From: Ruicaihuangia caeni
GTDB lineage: Bacteria > Actinomycetota > Actinomycetes > Actinomycetales > Microbacteriaceae
DNA: 64,000 nt
Direction of reading: 5' to 3'
Assembly: GCF_029952955.1 (NCBI RefSeq)
Contig: NZ_JASATX010000002.1
Span: forward strand, 431,316 to 495,315
In this document: piece after piece, positions 8,593-16,678 of the stretch
Numbering within the stretch: position 1 is the first letter of the stretch
Layout: each line of letters begins with the position of its first letter
The notes under the pieces: model-generated
The model's input: only the letters and a program-made list of their open reading frames with translations
What the model was told of the DNA's origin: nothing
Databases searched by the model: none
Translations under genes and position numbers: made by a program

Positions 8593-10011
8593 GTGACCGT
8601 GCGACTCTACGACTCCAGGAGACAGGCGCTCGTCGACTTCGAACCGCGCGAGCCGGGCAAGGTCGGCATGTACGTCTGTGGTCCCACGGTGCAGTCGTCG
8701 CCTCACATCGGTCACCTCCGGAGCGCTCTCGTCTACGACCTCTGGCGTCGGTGGTTCACGCACCGCGGCCTCGAAGTCATGCTCGTGCGCAATGTCACCG
8801 ACATCGACGACAAAATCCTCGTGAACGCCGAGGGCAGCACGGAGGAGTGGTTCGCGCTCGCATACCGCTTCGAGCTCGAGTTCACCGCCGGCTACAACAG
8901 GCTGCGCATCCAGCCGCCGACCTACGAGCCGCGCGCGACCGCCAGCATCCAGCAGATGCAGGAGATCATCCAGCGGCTCATCGACCGCGGCCACGCCTAC
9001 GTCGCTGACGACGGCACGGGCGACGTCTACTTCGATGTCGGCACCTGGCCGCCGTACGGAGAGCTCACGCGGCAGCGTCCCGACGACATGGCCGCCTCAC
9101 CAGATGCCGATACCCGTGGTAAGCGCGACCCCCGTGACTTCGCGCTGTGGAAGGGGCACAAGCCGAACGAGCCTGAATCGGCGTCGTGGGCATCGCCGTG
9201 GGGCGAGGGCCGGCCGGGTTGGCACATCGAGTGCTCCGCGATGTCGCGCCGGTACCTCGGCCCCGAGTTCGACATCCACGGCGGCGGCCTCGACCTGCGC
9301 TTCCCGCATCACGAGAACGAGCTCGCGCAATCGACCGCGGCCGGCGATGCGTTCGCGCGTCACTGGGTGCACAACGGCCTGGTGAACGTGAACGGGCAGA
9401 AGATGTCGAAGTCGCTCGGCAACTCGATCTACGCCTCAGAACTGCTGGAGCTCGCGCCGCCGATCGTGGTGCGCTACTTCCTCGGCGCTGCCCATTACCG
9501 GTCGACCGTCGACTACCACGACGGTGCCCTGCAAGAAGCGCAGGCGGCGCTCGAGCGCATCGAAGTGTTCCTCACCCGGGCCGAGCGGCGCCTGGCCGGC
9601 ACGCGGTTCGCGGCCGACACGGTGCTCGTCGTGCCAGACGAGTTCGCCGCCGCAATGGACGACGATCTGTCGGTGCCTGAGGCCCTCGCCGTGCTGCACG
9701 ACCGCGTGCGCGCGGGAAACGCCGCACTCGACGACGAAGACCTCGTCGTTGCCGCCGCCGCGAGAGGCGAGGTCATCGCCATGACCGATGTGCTCGGCAT
9801 CAACCCGCACGCACCGGAGTGGCAGGAGACGGCGGGAAGCGACGGCGCCCGCGCGCTCGACGCCCTCGTGCAGCAACTGCTCGAGGACCGGCAGCGCGCA
9901 CGCGCGGCGAAGGATTTCGCAGCCGCAGACCGCATTCGCGACGCCCTTGCGGTCGCCGGCATCGCGATCGAAGACACCCCGACCGGATCGCACTGGAGAA
10001 TCGATGGCTAA
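8593..10011 (+). CDS. cysS: Cysteinyl-tRNA synthetase
   Basis: A 472-residue class I synthetase. Zinc ligand Cys29 (YVCGPTV) is followed by the [12 protein letters not shown] motif at 37-44, the WHIECSAM zinc/cysteine pocket, HHENELAQS, and KMSKSLGN near residue 270. The C-terminal helical DALR-like and anticodon-binding part ends at [11 protein letters not shown]. The GTG start is 6 nt after TACTCT (8581-8586), again a leaderless pattern. The stop overlaps rlmB by 8 bp, and the ispDF-cysS-rlmB order is typical of actinobacteria. Confidence 0.95.
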   Translation: MTVRLYDSRRQALVDFEPREPGKVGMYVCGPTVQSSPHIGHLRSALVYDLWRRWFTHRGLEVMLVRNVTDIDDKILVNAEGSTEEWFALAYRFELEFTAGYNRLRIQPPTYEPRATASIQQMQEIIQRLIDRGHAYVADDGTGDVYFDVGTWPPYGELTRQRPDDMAASPDADTRGKRDPRDFALWKGHKPNEPESASWASPWGEGRPGWHIECSAMSRRYLGPEFDIHGGGLDLRFPHHENELAQSTAAGDAFARHWVHNGLVNVNGQKMSKSLGNSIYASELLELAPPIVVRYFLGAAHYRSTVDYHDGALQEAQAALERIEVFLTRAERRLAGTRFAADTVLVVPDEFAAAMDDDLSVPEALAVLHDRVRAGNAALDDEDLVVAAAARGEVIAMTDVLGINPHAPEWQETAGSDGARALDALVQQLLEDRQRARAAKDFAAADRIRDALAVAGIAIEDTPTGSHWRIDG

Positions 10012-10999
10012 GCCAGGGCGCCCAGGCGCCAGCAAGAAGAAGCGCAAGGCCGTCGGCTCCGGCGGACAGGGCAAGCAGGCCCTCGAGGGCCGCGGCCCGA
10101 CGCCCAAGGCCGAGGATCGCAGCTGGCACCCGGCCGGCAAGCGAAAGGCCGCTCAGGAGCGCCTCGAGTCCGCCCGAGCACGGCACGGCAGGCAACCGGG
10201 GAGAGCGGATGCCGCGGCCAAGCCACGCCCCAAGCGCTCGGCCGACGAGAGCGAGCTCATCACCGGCCGCAACTCGGTCGTTGAAGCGCTTCGCGCGCGG
10301 ATTCCCGCGTCGACGCTGTACCTCGCATCGCGCCTGGAGATGGACGACCGCGTCAAGGAGATCATCGGCGCGGCGACGCAGCGCGGCATCCCGATCCTTG
10401 AGGTGATGCGTCCCGAACTCGACCGGATCACCGGGCCCGATTCGGTGCACCAGGGCATCGCACTCAAGGTGCCGCCCTACGAGTACCAGCATCCGCTCGA
10501 CCTGCTCGAGTCCGTCATCGCGCGCGGAGCCAAGCCGCTCTTCGTCGCCCTCGACGGCGTGACCGACCCGCGCAACCTCGGAGCGATCGTGCGCTCGACC
10601 GCCGCGTTCGGCGGGCAGGGCGTGATCGTGCCGCAGCGACGCTCGGCGGGAATGACGGCCTCCGCGTGGAAGACGTCGGCGGGCGCCGCGGCGCGCATCC
10701 CGGTGGCGATGGCCTCGAACCTGACGCAGACGCTCAAGGCGTTCAAGGAGCGGGGCGTGTTCGTGCTCGGGCTTGACGCGGGTGGTGATGTCATGCTGCC
10801 CGGTCTCGAGTTCGCTGACCGGCCGGTGGTGCTCGTCGCCGGCAGCGAGGGCAAGGGTCTCTCTCGTCTCGTCACCGAGACCTGCGACGCCGTGGTCTCG
10901 ATCCCGATCAGTTCGGCGACCGAGTCGCTGAACGCGGGGATCGCGGCATCCGTCGCCCTGTACGAGGTCTCGCGCCTGCGCGCCGAAGCAGCGGGGTAG
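10004..10999 (+). CDS. rlmB: 23S rRNA guanosine-2'-O-methyltransferase RlmB (SpoU family)
   Basis: A 331-residue protein. A lysine/arginine-rich, disordered N-terminal extension of about 80 residues ([16 protein letters not shown]) precedes the substrate-binding domain ([17 protein letters not shown]) and the knotted SpoU methyltransferase domain with motif 1 [14 protein letters not shown], motif 2 [11 protein letters not shown] and motif 3 [16 protein letters not shown]. It should 2'-O-methylate G2251-equivalent of 23S rRNA using S-adenosylmethionine. The ATG at 10004 overlaps the cysS stop by 8 bp, implying coupled translation. Confidence 0.9.
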   Translation: MAKPGRPGASKKKRKAVGSGGQGKQALEGRGPTPKAEDRSWHPAGKRKAAQERLESARARHGRQPGRADAAAKPRPKRSADESELITGRNSVVEALRARIPASTLYLASRLEMDDRVKEIIGAATQRGIPILEVMRPELDRITGPDSVHQGIALKVPPYEYQHPLDLLESVIARGAKPLFVALDGVTDPRNLGAIVRSTAAFGGQGVIVPQRRSAGMTASAWKTSAGAAARIPVAMASNLTQTLKAFKERGVFVLGLDAGGDVMLPGLEFADRPVVLVAGSEGKGLSRLVTETCDAVVSIPISSATESLNAGIAASVALYEVSRLRAEAAG

Positions 11000-11087
11000 A
11001 GACGCCGCCGCTGAGACGCGCGGGCTGAGCGGCCATCGTGACCCGACCCGCATCGCACAGTCAGTCGGGACGTCGGTCGCGAAGAGG

Positions 11088-12371
11088 TCAGACCTTCGAG
11101 CGCCAGTCGGCTTCGGGCTCGTCGACGATGTCGATCGGCAGGGTGATCGCGCCGGTCGGCGGGTTGTACATCGCCGCCTCGTCGCGGCGGTGCCGCAGCA
11201 CGCTGTCGAGGTAGCTGGTCAGAGCCTCGGCGAGCGGCACGTCGCGGTCCTGCTGCTGTGAGAGGAACCAGCGATGGTCGAGCAACTGGTGGAACAGTTC
11301 GGCAGGCTCGAGCTTGCCGCGCAGCTCGCGGGGCACCGCGTTCACCACGGGTTCGAACACCCGCTCAACCCATTCATGCGCAAGCTGCTCGGGGTCGTCG
11401 CCTGCAGCCGGATGCCGGGCGAGATACGCGTCGAGGTCGTTGAGCAGGCGGCGCGCCTGGTTCTCCTGGGCATCGATCCCGGTCAACTGCAGCAACCGGC
11501 GGGAGTGATGGCCGGCATCGACGACCTTGGGCTGGATGTGCACGGTGGAGCCCGACTCGTCGGTGTGGATCGACAGCTCCTCGATGTCGAATCCCAGCGC
11601 GTTGAGGCGCTGCACCCGGGCATTGATGCGCCACCGCTCCGATTGTGCGAACTGCTCGGGTCCCGTGAGCTCGTTCCACAGCGACCGGTACTGCGACACG
11701 ATGCCGTGGCTGGTCTCGATCGGATCGATGTCGTCGTCGAGTCTTCCACCCGCCTGCAGATCGAGCAGCTCACCGGCGATGTTGACCTGCGCGATCTCGA
11801 GATCGTGCTCTCGCTGCCCTGCGCTGAGGCCGTGCTCGTGGAACTCGCCCGTCTCGGCATCCACCAGGTACGCGGCGAACGCACCGGCGTCGCGACGGAA
11901 CAGGGTGTTCGACAGCGACACGTCGCCCCAGAAGAACCCGACGATGTGCAGGCGCACGAGCAGCAGGGCCAGCGCGTCGACCAGGCGGACCGCGGTGTCG
12001 GGCCGGAGCGTGCGCGAGAACAGTGCGCGGTACGGCATCGAGAAGCGCAGATGCCGGGTGACCAGCACCGGCTCGAGCGCTTCGCCGTCGGATTGTGTGC
12101 GGCCGACGATCACCGCGACAGGATCGACGCAGGGGATGCTGAGCCGCTGCAGCGTGCGCAACAGCTCATACTCGCTGCGAGCGAGCTCGGCGAGCGTCTC
12201 CTTCACCGCCACGACCTCGCCGCCGAGGTGCACGAAGCGCACCAGGTGCCGAGAGATTCCCTTCGGCAGCGCGGCGATGGTGTCGTTCGGCCACAGTTCG
12301 AGCGGCACGTCCCAGGGGAGGTCGAGCAGGGCCGGATCGGGCGTGGCCGCGGTGACCGAGAGCGCGCTCAT
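11088..12371 (-). CDS. DUF4032 kinase-like protein
   Basis: A 427-residue cytosolic protein. The first half resembles a lipopolysaccharide-kinase/protein-kinase fold: a lysine in VVAVKETLAELARSEYE, a catalytic-loop-like FFWGDVSLSNTLFRRD (Asp and Asn conserved) and a DFG-like LVDAETGEF. The second half is the actinobacterial DUF4032 region. The substrate is not known. It is followed on the same strand by nothing closely spaced; upstream on the same strand lies a sugar-type ABC ATPase, about 50 bp away, so the two may be cotranscribed. Confidence 0.8.
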   Translation of the reverse strand: MSALSVTAATPDPALLDLPWDVPLELWPNDTIAALPKGISRHLVRFVHLGGEVVAVKETLAELARSEYELLRTLQRLSIPCVDPVAVIVGRTQSDGEALEPVLVTRHLRFSMPYRALFSRTLRPDTAVRLVDALALLLVRLHIVGFFWGDVSLSNTLFRRDAGAFAAYLVDAETGEFHEHGLSAGQREHDLEIAQVNIAGELLDLQAGGRLDDDIDPIETSHGIVSQYRSLWNELTGPEQFAQSERWRINARVQRLNALGFDIEELSIHTDESGSTVHIQPKVVDAGHHSRRLLQLTGIDAQENQARRLLNDLDAYLARHPAAGDDPEQLAHEWVERVFEPVVNAVPRELRGKLEPAELFHQLLDHRWFLSQQQDRDVPLAEALTSYLDSVLRHRRDEAAMYNPPTGAITLPIDIVDEPEADWRSKV

Positions 12372-12425
12372 GGCTGCACGGGCCGCACTACGACGGATGC
12401 CGGCCGCTGCAAGACCTTGCCCACC

Positions 12426-13517
12426 TCAGTCGGTGATCGGGGGCACGAGTCGTTCGCCCGACTCGCGGTCGAAGACGTGCAGGTGGTGCGGCTCGGGCGT
12501 GATGTAGACGGTCTCGCCGGCATCCGGGTGATCACGGCCGTCGACGCGTGCGACGATATCGACCCGGTTGCCGTTCACCTCCGTGTGCCCGTAGAGGTAG
12601 CCATCAGCTCCGAGCTCTTCGACGACGTCGACATCGACCCGTAGGCCTTCACCGGTGCGCGACACGACCACGTCCTCCGGTCGCACACCGATCGTCACGC
12701 TATCGCCGGCATCCGCGAGCGATGCCCGCTCCACCGGCACCGTCATGCTGCCGAACCGCACTCCGCCGTCGGCGACGTCCGCCGGGAAGAGGTTCATCGC
12801 CGGTGAGCCGATGAACCCTGCGACGAACACGTTGGTGGGCGCTTCGTACAACTCGCGCGGCGTGCCCACCTGCTGCAGCACGCCGTCTTTCAGCACGGCG
12901 ATGCGGTCGCCCATGGTGAGGGCTTCCGTCTGGTCGTGGGTGACGTAGACGGTCGTGATGCCGAGCCGGCGCTGCAGCGAGGCGATCTGCGTGCGCGTCT
13001 GCACGCGCAGCTTCGCGTCGAGGTTCGACAGGGGCTCATCCATGAGGAACACCTGCGGCTGGCGCACGATCGCGCGCCCCATCGCGACGCGCTGGCGCTG
13101 ACCGCCTGACAACGCCTTCGGCTTTCTGGCGAGGTACGGCTCGAGATCGAGCATCTTCGCGGCCTCGAGCACGCGCTCGGCTCGCTCTTCCTTCGGGACG
13201 CCCGCGATCTTCAGGGCGAAGCCCATGTTCTCGGCGACCGTCATGTGCGGGTACAGCGCATAGTTCTGGAAGACCATGGCGATGTCTCGGTCTTTGGGCG
13301 GCACGTCGGTCACGTTGCGATCGCCGATGTGGATGCTCCCGCTCGTCACCTCTTCGAGGCCGGCGAGCATGCGCAGCGTGGTTGATTTGCCGCATCCGGA
13401 AGGGCCGACCAGCACGAGGAACTCGCCGTCTTCGATCGTGAGATCGATGGAATCGACGGCGGGCCGGCTCGACCCGGGGTACAGACGCGTCGCGTTCTCG
13501 AACGTGACAGTGGCCAT
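12426..13517 (-). CDS. MsmK/UgpC-type ABC transporter ATPase
   Basis: A 363-residue ATP-binding subunit of the MalK/MsmK class, which energises several carbohydrate importers in Gram-positive bacteria. Walker A GPSGCGKST, Q-loop in FQNYALYPHMTVAENMG, signature LSGGQRQRVAMGRAI and Walker B VFLMDEPLSNLDAKL are all intact. A C-terminal TOBE/MalK regulatory domain runs from about residue 240. No permease or binding protein is nearby, consistent with a shared, orphan ATPase. The start ATG has a GGAGAAG ribosome site 5 nt upstream. Confidence 0.92.
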   Translation of the reverse strand: MATVTFENATRLYPGSSRPAVDSIDLTIEDGEFLVLVGPSGCGKSTTLRMLAGLEEVTSGSIHIGDRNVTDVPPKDRDIAMVFQNYALYPHMTVAENMGFALKIAGVPKEERAERVLEAAKMLDLEPYLARKPKALSGGQRQRVAMGRAIVRQPQVFLMDEPLSNLDAKLRVQTRTQIASLQRRLGITTVYVTHDQTEALTMGDRIAVLKDGVLQQVGTPRELYEAPTNVFVAGFIGSPAMNLFPADVADGGVRFGSMTVPVERASLADAGDSVTIGVRPEDVVVSRTGEGLRVDVDVVEELGADGYLYGHTEVNGNRVDIVARVDGRDHPDAGETVYITPEPHHLHVFDRESGERLVPPITD

Positions 13518-13812
13518 GATCTTCTCCTTCACCGGCAGGTACGTGCCGGACGATCCGTAGTGAATGAGCAGGCGTTGACGCCTCTCGTCATTATGCCCCT
13601 CGCGCGAGCGCCCCTTGCTCAACGACGGTTCGGAGCGGGGAACAGCGGCAAAATGCGTGCAGCCCGCTCTCCGGCGTCGTTCGGGGAAGGACTGGCAGAC
13701 TCCCAGACTGTGCGTTTAGCATTCTTGACGGCCGTTTCCGGAGCCCTCTTGCGCCCCAAGCGGCCAGTGGTTCCCGCACGGTGTCGACTGTCGCGTTTCG
13801 AATGAGGTTTGA
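13518..13812. other. Divergent intergenic region (295 bp)
   Basis: This gap separates the ABC ATPase from the DsbA-like gene. It holds TAGCAT at 13719-13724 as a candidate -10 for the plus strand and a short frame running from TTG 13728 to TGA 13805 that I do not consider well supported. I see no other conserved element. Confidence 0.4.
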
Positions 13813-14724
13813 GTGGAGAGCACCGGTTCCGGCGACGGGCCCTTGGTTCCGATCGAGCGACGTGAGCTCGCTCGAGACAAGGCCAAGCAGAGTCGCGAGC
13901 AGCGCCGCAAGCAGCAGCGGCGCAATCGCACGGTCTTTCGCAGCCTCATCGCGGTAGTGCTCGTCGCGGCGGTCGCCGGTGTGGCCTTCATGCTCACGAG
14001 TTCGGCGAAGCCGGCGCCATCGGGCCCGCGCAACATGCTCAGCGACGGCATCAAGATCGGCGAAGGGCTCCAGGCGGTTCCGACCCGGCCGCTCGCTGCG
14101 GAGCAGCAGCCGGTCCCGTCCGAGCCGATCGCTGACGACGTGATCGACATCCGTGTCTACGTCGACTACCTCTGCACGCACTGCGCAGAGTTCGATGAGG
14201 AGAACAACGAGCAGATCGCGGCCTGGATCCAAGAAGGCGCCGCGAGCCTCGAAGTGCACCCGCTCGCGCTCCTGGACAGTCAGTCGCAGGGCCACCAGTA
14301 CTCCACCCGCGCCGCCAACGCGGCAGCCTGCGTGGCGAACTACGCGCCCGACAGCTTCTTCAGCTTCAACTCGGCGCTGCTCGCGGCCCAGCCGGACGGC
14401 GGGCAGGGGAGCCTCGACGATGAGGAGATCCTCGACGTCGCCAAACAGGTCGGTGCGGGAGGTACGCCGATCGCCGACTGCATCGCGAACCAGAAGTTCA
14501 AGTCGTGGGTCAAGGCAGCCACCGTGCGCGCGCTGAACGGGCCGATCCCCAATGCATCCATCGAGTCGGTGCGGGTGACTCCGACCATCCTGATCAACGG
14601 CGCCAAGTACAACTACGCGTACCCGTTCGACTCGAAAGACCTGGCACAGGTCATGACGCAGGCGATCGGATCGGTCTACAACAAGATGTCGACCCAGGAA
14701 CCGACGCCCGCGCCTGAGCAGTAG
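13813..14724 (+). CDS. Membrane-anchored DsbA/thioredoxin-fold protein
   Basis: A 303-residue protein with a highly charged cytoplasmic N-terminus (about 45 residues, rich in Arg/Gln/Lys), one membrane helix (about residues 45-64) and an extracytoplasmic DsbA-like domain. The active site is CTHC in YVDYLCTHCAEFDE near residue 116, and VRVTPTILINGAKYNY carries the cis-proline loop. The family catalyses disulfide formation in exported proteins. Start GTG 13813 lacks a clear ribosome site. tRNA-Thr lies downstream on the opposite strand. Confidence 0.85.
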   Translation: MESTGSGDGPLVPIERRELARDKAKQSREQRRKQQRRNRTVFRSLIAVVLVAAVAGVAFMLTSSAKPAPSGPRNMLSDGIKIGEGLQAVPTRPLAAEQQPVPSEPIADDVIDIRVYVDYLCTHCAEFDEENNEQIAAWIQEGAASLEVHPLALLDSQSQGHQYSTRAANAAACVANYAPDSFFSFNSALLAAQPDGGQGSLDDEEILDVAKQVGAGGTPIADCIANQKFKSWVKAATVRALNGPIPNASIESVRVTPTILINGAKYNYAYPFDSKDLAQVMTQAIGSVYNKMSTQEPTPAPEQ

Positions 14725-14800
14725 ATCGCCGAAGGCATCGCGGATGCCGAGAGGCGCGGCGCGAAGCGAACCCGCGCGCCTGCCACTGAAGCCGGAAGAG

Positions 14801-14874
14801 AGCCCCCTGTCGGATTCGAACCGACGACCCCCGCTTTACAAGAGCGGTGCTCTGGCCAACTGAGCTAAGGAGGC
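14801..14874 (-). tRNA. tRNA-Thr (TGT)
   Basis: The minus strand folds into a standard cloverleaf: acceptor GCCTCCT/AGGGGGC with T discriminator, D arm GCTC-AGTTGGCCA-GAGC, anticodon stem CCGCT/AGCGG with loop CTTGTAA (anticodon TGT), and a T arm with GGTTCGAATCC. CCA is not encoded. It lies between two plus-strand genes. Confidence 0.96.
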
Positions 14875-14914
14875 GAAGACTCCTCCATTCTAGAGGGTCG
14901 GTTCGACCGCGCCG

Positions 14915-15008
14915 GTGATCGTTCGGCGCGCGACGCTTGGTCGTTCGGCCTCTCGCGCCCGTGATCGTTCGGCGCCTCGGGCGCGTGATCGTTCGGCGCC
15001 TCGGGCGC
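14915..15008. repeat. Four imperfect 24-bp tandem repeats
   Basis: Units begin at 14915, 14938, 14961 and 14985. The last two are identical 24-mers (core GTGATCGTTCGGCG), the first two are degenerate. They are in frame with the downstream transporter and would add Arg-rich RSAPRARD repeats if translation began at 14915, but the promoter position argues they are upstream, untranslated DNA. Confidence 0.8.
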
Positions 15009-15058
15009 GTGGTGGTGCTTGGCCCGGCACCGTGCGCGCTGGGAGTAGCGTTGGAGCG

Positions 15059-16015
15059 GTGAGCCAGAGCACCTCCCCGCGTTTGACCATCGTGCTCGTA
15101 GCGCTCGTCGTATTCGTCGTCGGCGCCATCATGGCGGCACAGGCTCGCGTGAACGGCGATCTCGCCGTCGCCACGGGCGATCCGCTCGCGGCCGCCAGCA
15201 TCTCGTTCGGCAGCGGGCTCGTCATCCTGCTCGTCGTCGCGCTCGCCGCCCCGTCGAGCCGGCGCGGGTTCGGCAAGCTCGCCGGCGCGATCCGATCCGG
15301 CCGGATGCCCTGGTGGTACGCCTTGAGCGGGCTCTCGGGCGCGGTGTTCGTGCTGACCCAGAGCCTCACAGCGGCACCCCTTGGCGTCGCTCTCTTCACC
15401 GTGTCGGCGGTCTCGGGGCAGATCCTCGGTGGGCTCATCATCGACCGAGTCGGTCTCGGCAGCATGACCCCGAAGCGCATCACCATGTGGCGATTGATCG
15501 GGGCTGTGCTCGCACTCTTCGCCGTCGTGCTCGCGGTCTCCGACCGGCTGCGCACTGACGTGCCGCTCTGGATGCTGGTCCTACCGTTCGCGATCGGCAT
15601 CATGCAGGGATGGCAGCAGGCGGCCAACGGCCAACTGCGCGAGCACGCGATGTCGGCCGTCACCGCAGCCACGGTGAGCTTCGCAGTCGGAATGCTTGCG
15701 CTCGCCGTCGCGACCGGCATCCATTGGGCGTTCGAGGCGCCGCCGACCTCGTTCCCGTCGGAGTGGTGGTTGTACACCGGCGGTGCGATGGGGGCCGTCT
15801 TCGTCACGGTGACAGCGCTCATCGTGCGCACGCTCGGCGTGCTGCTCATGGGTCTCTGCGTCGTCGCAGGTCAACTCGCCGGATCGCTCGTGCTCGACCT
15901 GTGGCTGCCGGCTCCAGGCACGGTCGTGCACATCACGACGCTCCTCGGCACGGCGCTCGTGTTCGTCGCCGTGCTGGTCGCCACGATCAGGCCGCGCCGC
16001 CGACGCGCTCGTTGA
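15059..16015 (+). CDS. DMT-superfamily membrane transporter (YdcZ/DUF606 family)
   Basis: A 318-residue integral membrane protein with about ten helices in two homologous five-helix halves (first half begins VGAIMAAQARVNGDLAVA, second FAIGIMQGWQQAANGQLRE). Each half carries the DUF606 pattern of an N-terminal Q-x-x-x-N-G-x-L segment. The substrate is unknown. GTG 15059 is chosen because TAGCGT at 15046-15051 ends 7 nt before it; the longer frame upstream only translates tandem repeats. It converges on msrB. Confidence 0.85.
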   Translation: MSQSTSPRLTIVLVALVVFVVGAIMAAQARVNGDLAVATGDPLAAASISFGSGLVILLVVALAAPSSRRGFGKLAGAIRSGRMPWWYALSGLSGAVFVLTQSLTAAPLGVALFTVSAVSGQILGGLIIDRVGLGSMTPKRITMWRLIGAVLALFAVVLAVSDRLRTDVPLWMLVLPFAIGIMQGWQQAANGQLREHAMSAVTAATVSFAVGMLALAVATGIHWAFEAPPTSFPSEWWLYTGGAMGAVFVTVTALIVRTLGVLLMGLCVVAGQLAGSLVLDLWLPAPGTVVHITTLLGTALVFVAVLVATIRPRRRRAR

Positions 16016-16094
16016 CCGTCATCCGAGAGTCGGATCCGATCGCCGCTGGCAGCGCCCGGCAGAGTGCCCGGCAGACGGGCCAGGATGCCGGCTG

Positions 16095-16496
16095 TCAGCT
16101 GTTCGGGGTGAAGTCGAGCGAGAGCGAGTTCATGCAGTAGCGGTCGCCGGTCGGTGTGCCGAAGCCGTCAGGGAAGACGTGGCCGAGATGGCCGCCGCAG
16201 TTCGCGCACCGCACCTCGGTGCGCTGCATGCCGAGACTGTTGTCCTCGAGCAGTTCGACCGCCTCGGGCCGCACTGCCTCGTAGAAGCTCGGCCATCCGC
16301 AGCCCGAGTCGAACTTCGTGCCGCTCTTGAACAATTCGGCGCCGCATCCCGCGCAGGTGTAGACGCCGGCGCGCTCCTCATCGAGCAACTCGCCCGTCCA
16401 AGGCCGTTCCGTCGCGGCCTGGCGCAAGATCGCATAGCGTTCGGGGTCGAGCTCTTCGCGCCACTGCTCGTCGGTCTTGTTCACTTGGTACGTCAT
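16095..16496 (-). CDS. msrB: Peptide-methionine (R)-S-oxide reductase
   Basis: A 133-residue repair enzyme that reduces methionine-R-sulfoxide in proteins. Two zinc-binding CXXC pairs (CAGCG and CANCG) and the catalytic cysteine near residue 121 (GDRYCMNSLSL) are present, with the substrate loop SGCGWPSFYEA. The full-length start has a GGAGGAAC ribosome site. No msrA is adjacent. Length and motifs are typical, so this should be an active cytosolic enzyme. Confidence 0.95.
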   Translation of the reverse strand: MTYQVNKTDEQWREELDPERYAILRQAATERPWTGELLDEERAGVYTCAGCGAELFKSGTKFDSGCGWPSFYEAVRPEAVELLEDNSLGMQRTEVRCANCGGHLGHVFPDGFGTPTGDRYCMNSLSLDFTPNS

Positions 16497-16606
16497 AGTT
16501 CCTCCGCCTGATCCTCGTTCTATTTAACGTCGTAGCGGCAGCCAATGTTCCGCCGTGCCTCAAGCCCGTCAAACGCCGCCGACCCGAGGTCTGCCGTCGT
16601 GGAGCG

Positions 16607-16625
16607 TTAGCTTAGGCTCACCTAC
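16607..16625. promoter_or_regulatory. IdeR/DtxR iron box ahead of the heme-uptake genes
   Basis: TTAGCTTAGGCTCACCTAC matches the 19-bp DtxR/IdeR consensus TTAGGTTAGSCTAACCTAA at 16 positions. It ends 54 bp before the HtaA-domain gene, a normal place for repression by iron-loaded IdeR, and an IdeR gene is in this window at 37860. Confidence 0.8.
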
Positions 16626-16678
16626 AGCGAGATAGGATCGACTGCGGTTCACATCCCTGATCTCGCAGGAGTTCTTCC

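Noticed and set aside
13560-13805. 81-codon frame between the ABC ATPase and DsbA-like genes
   Set aside because: No domain, no ribosome site, and it spans a likely promoter; at best a 26-codon leaderless frame from 13728 remains, with no support beyond position.
14915-15008. Short regular repeats as a CRISPR array
   Set aside because: Units are directly adjacent with no unique spacers, and no cas gene is in the window. The same holds for 24851-24903 and 30994-31205.
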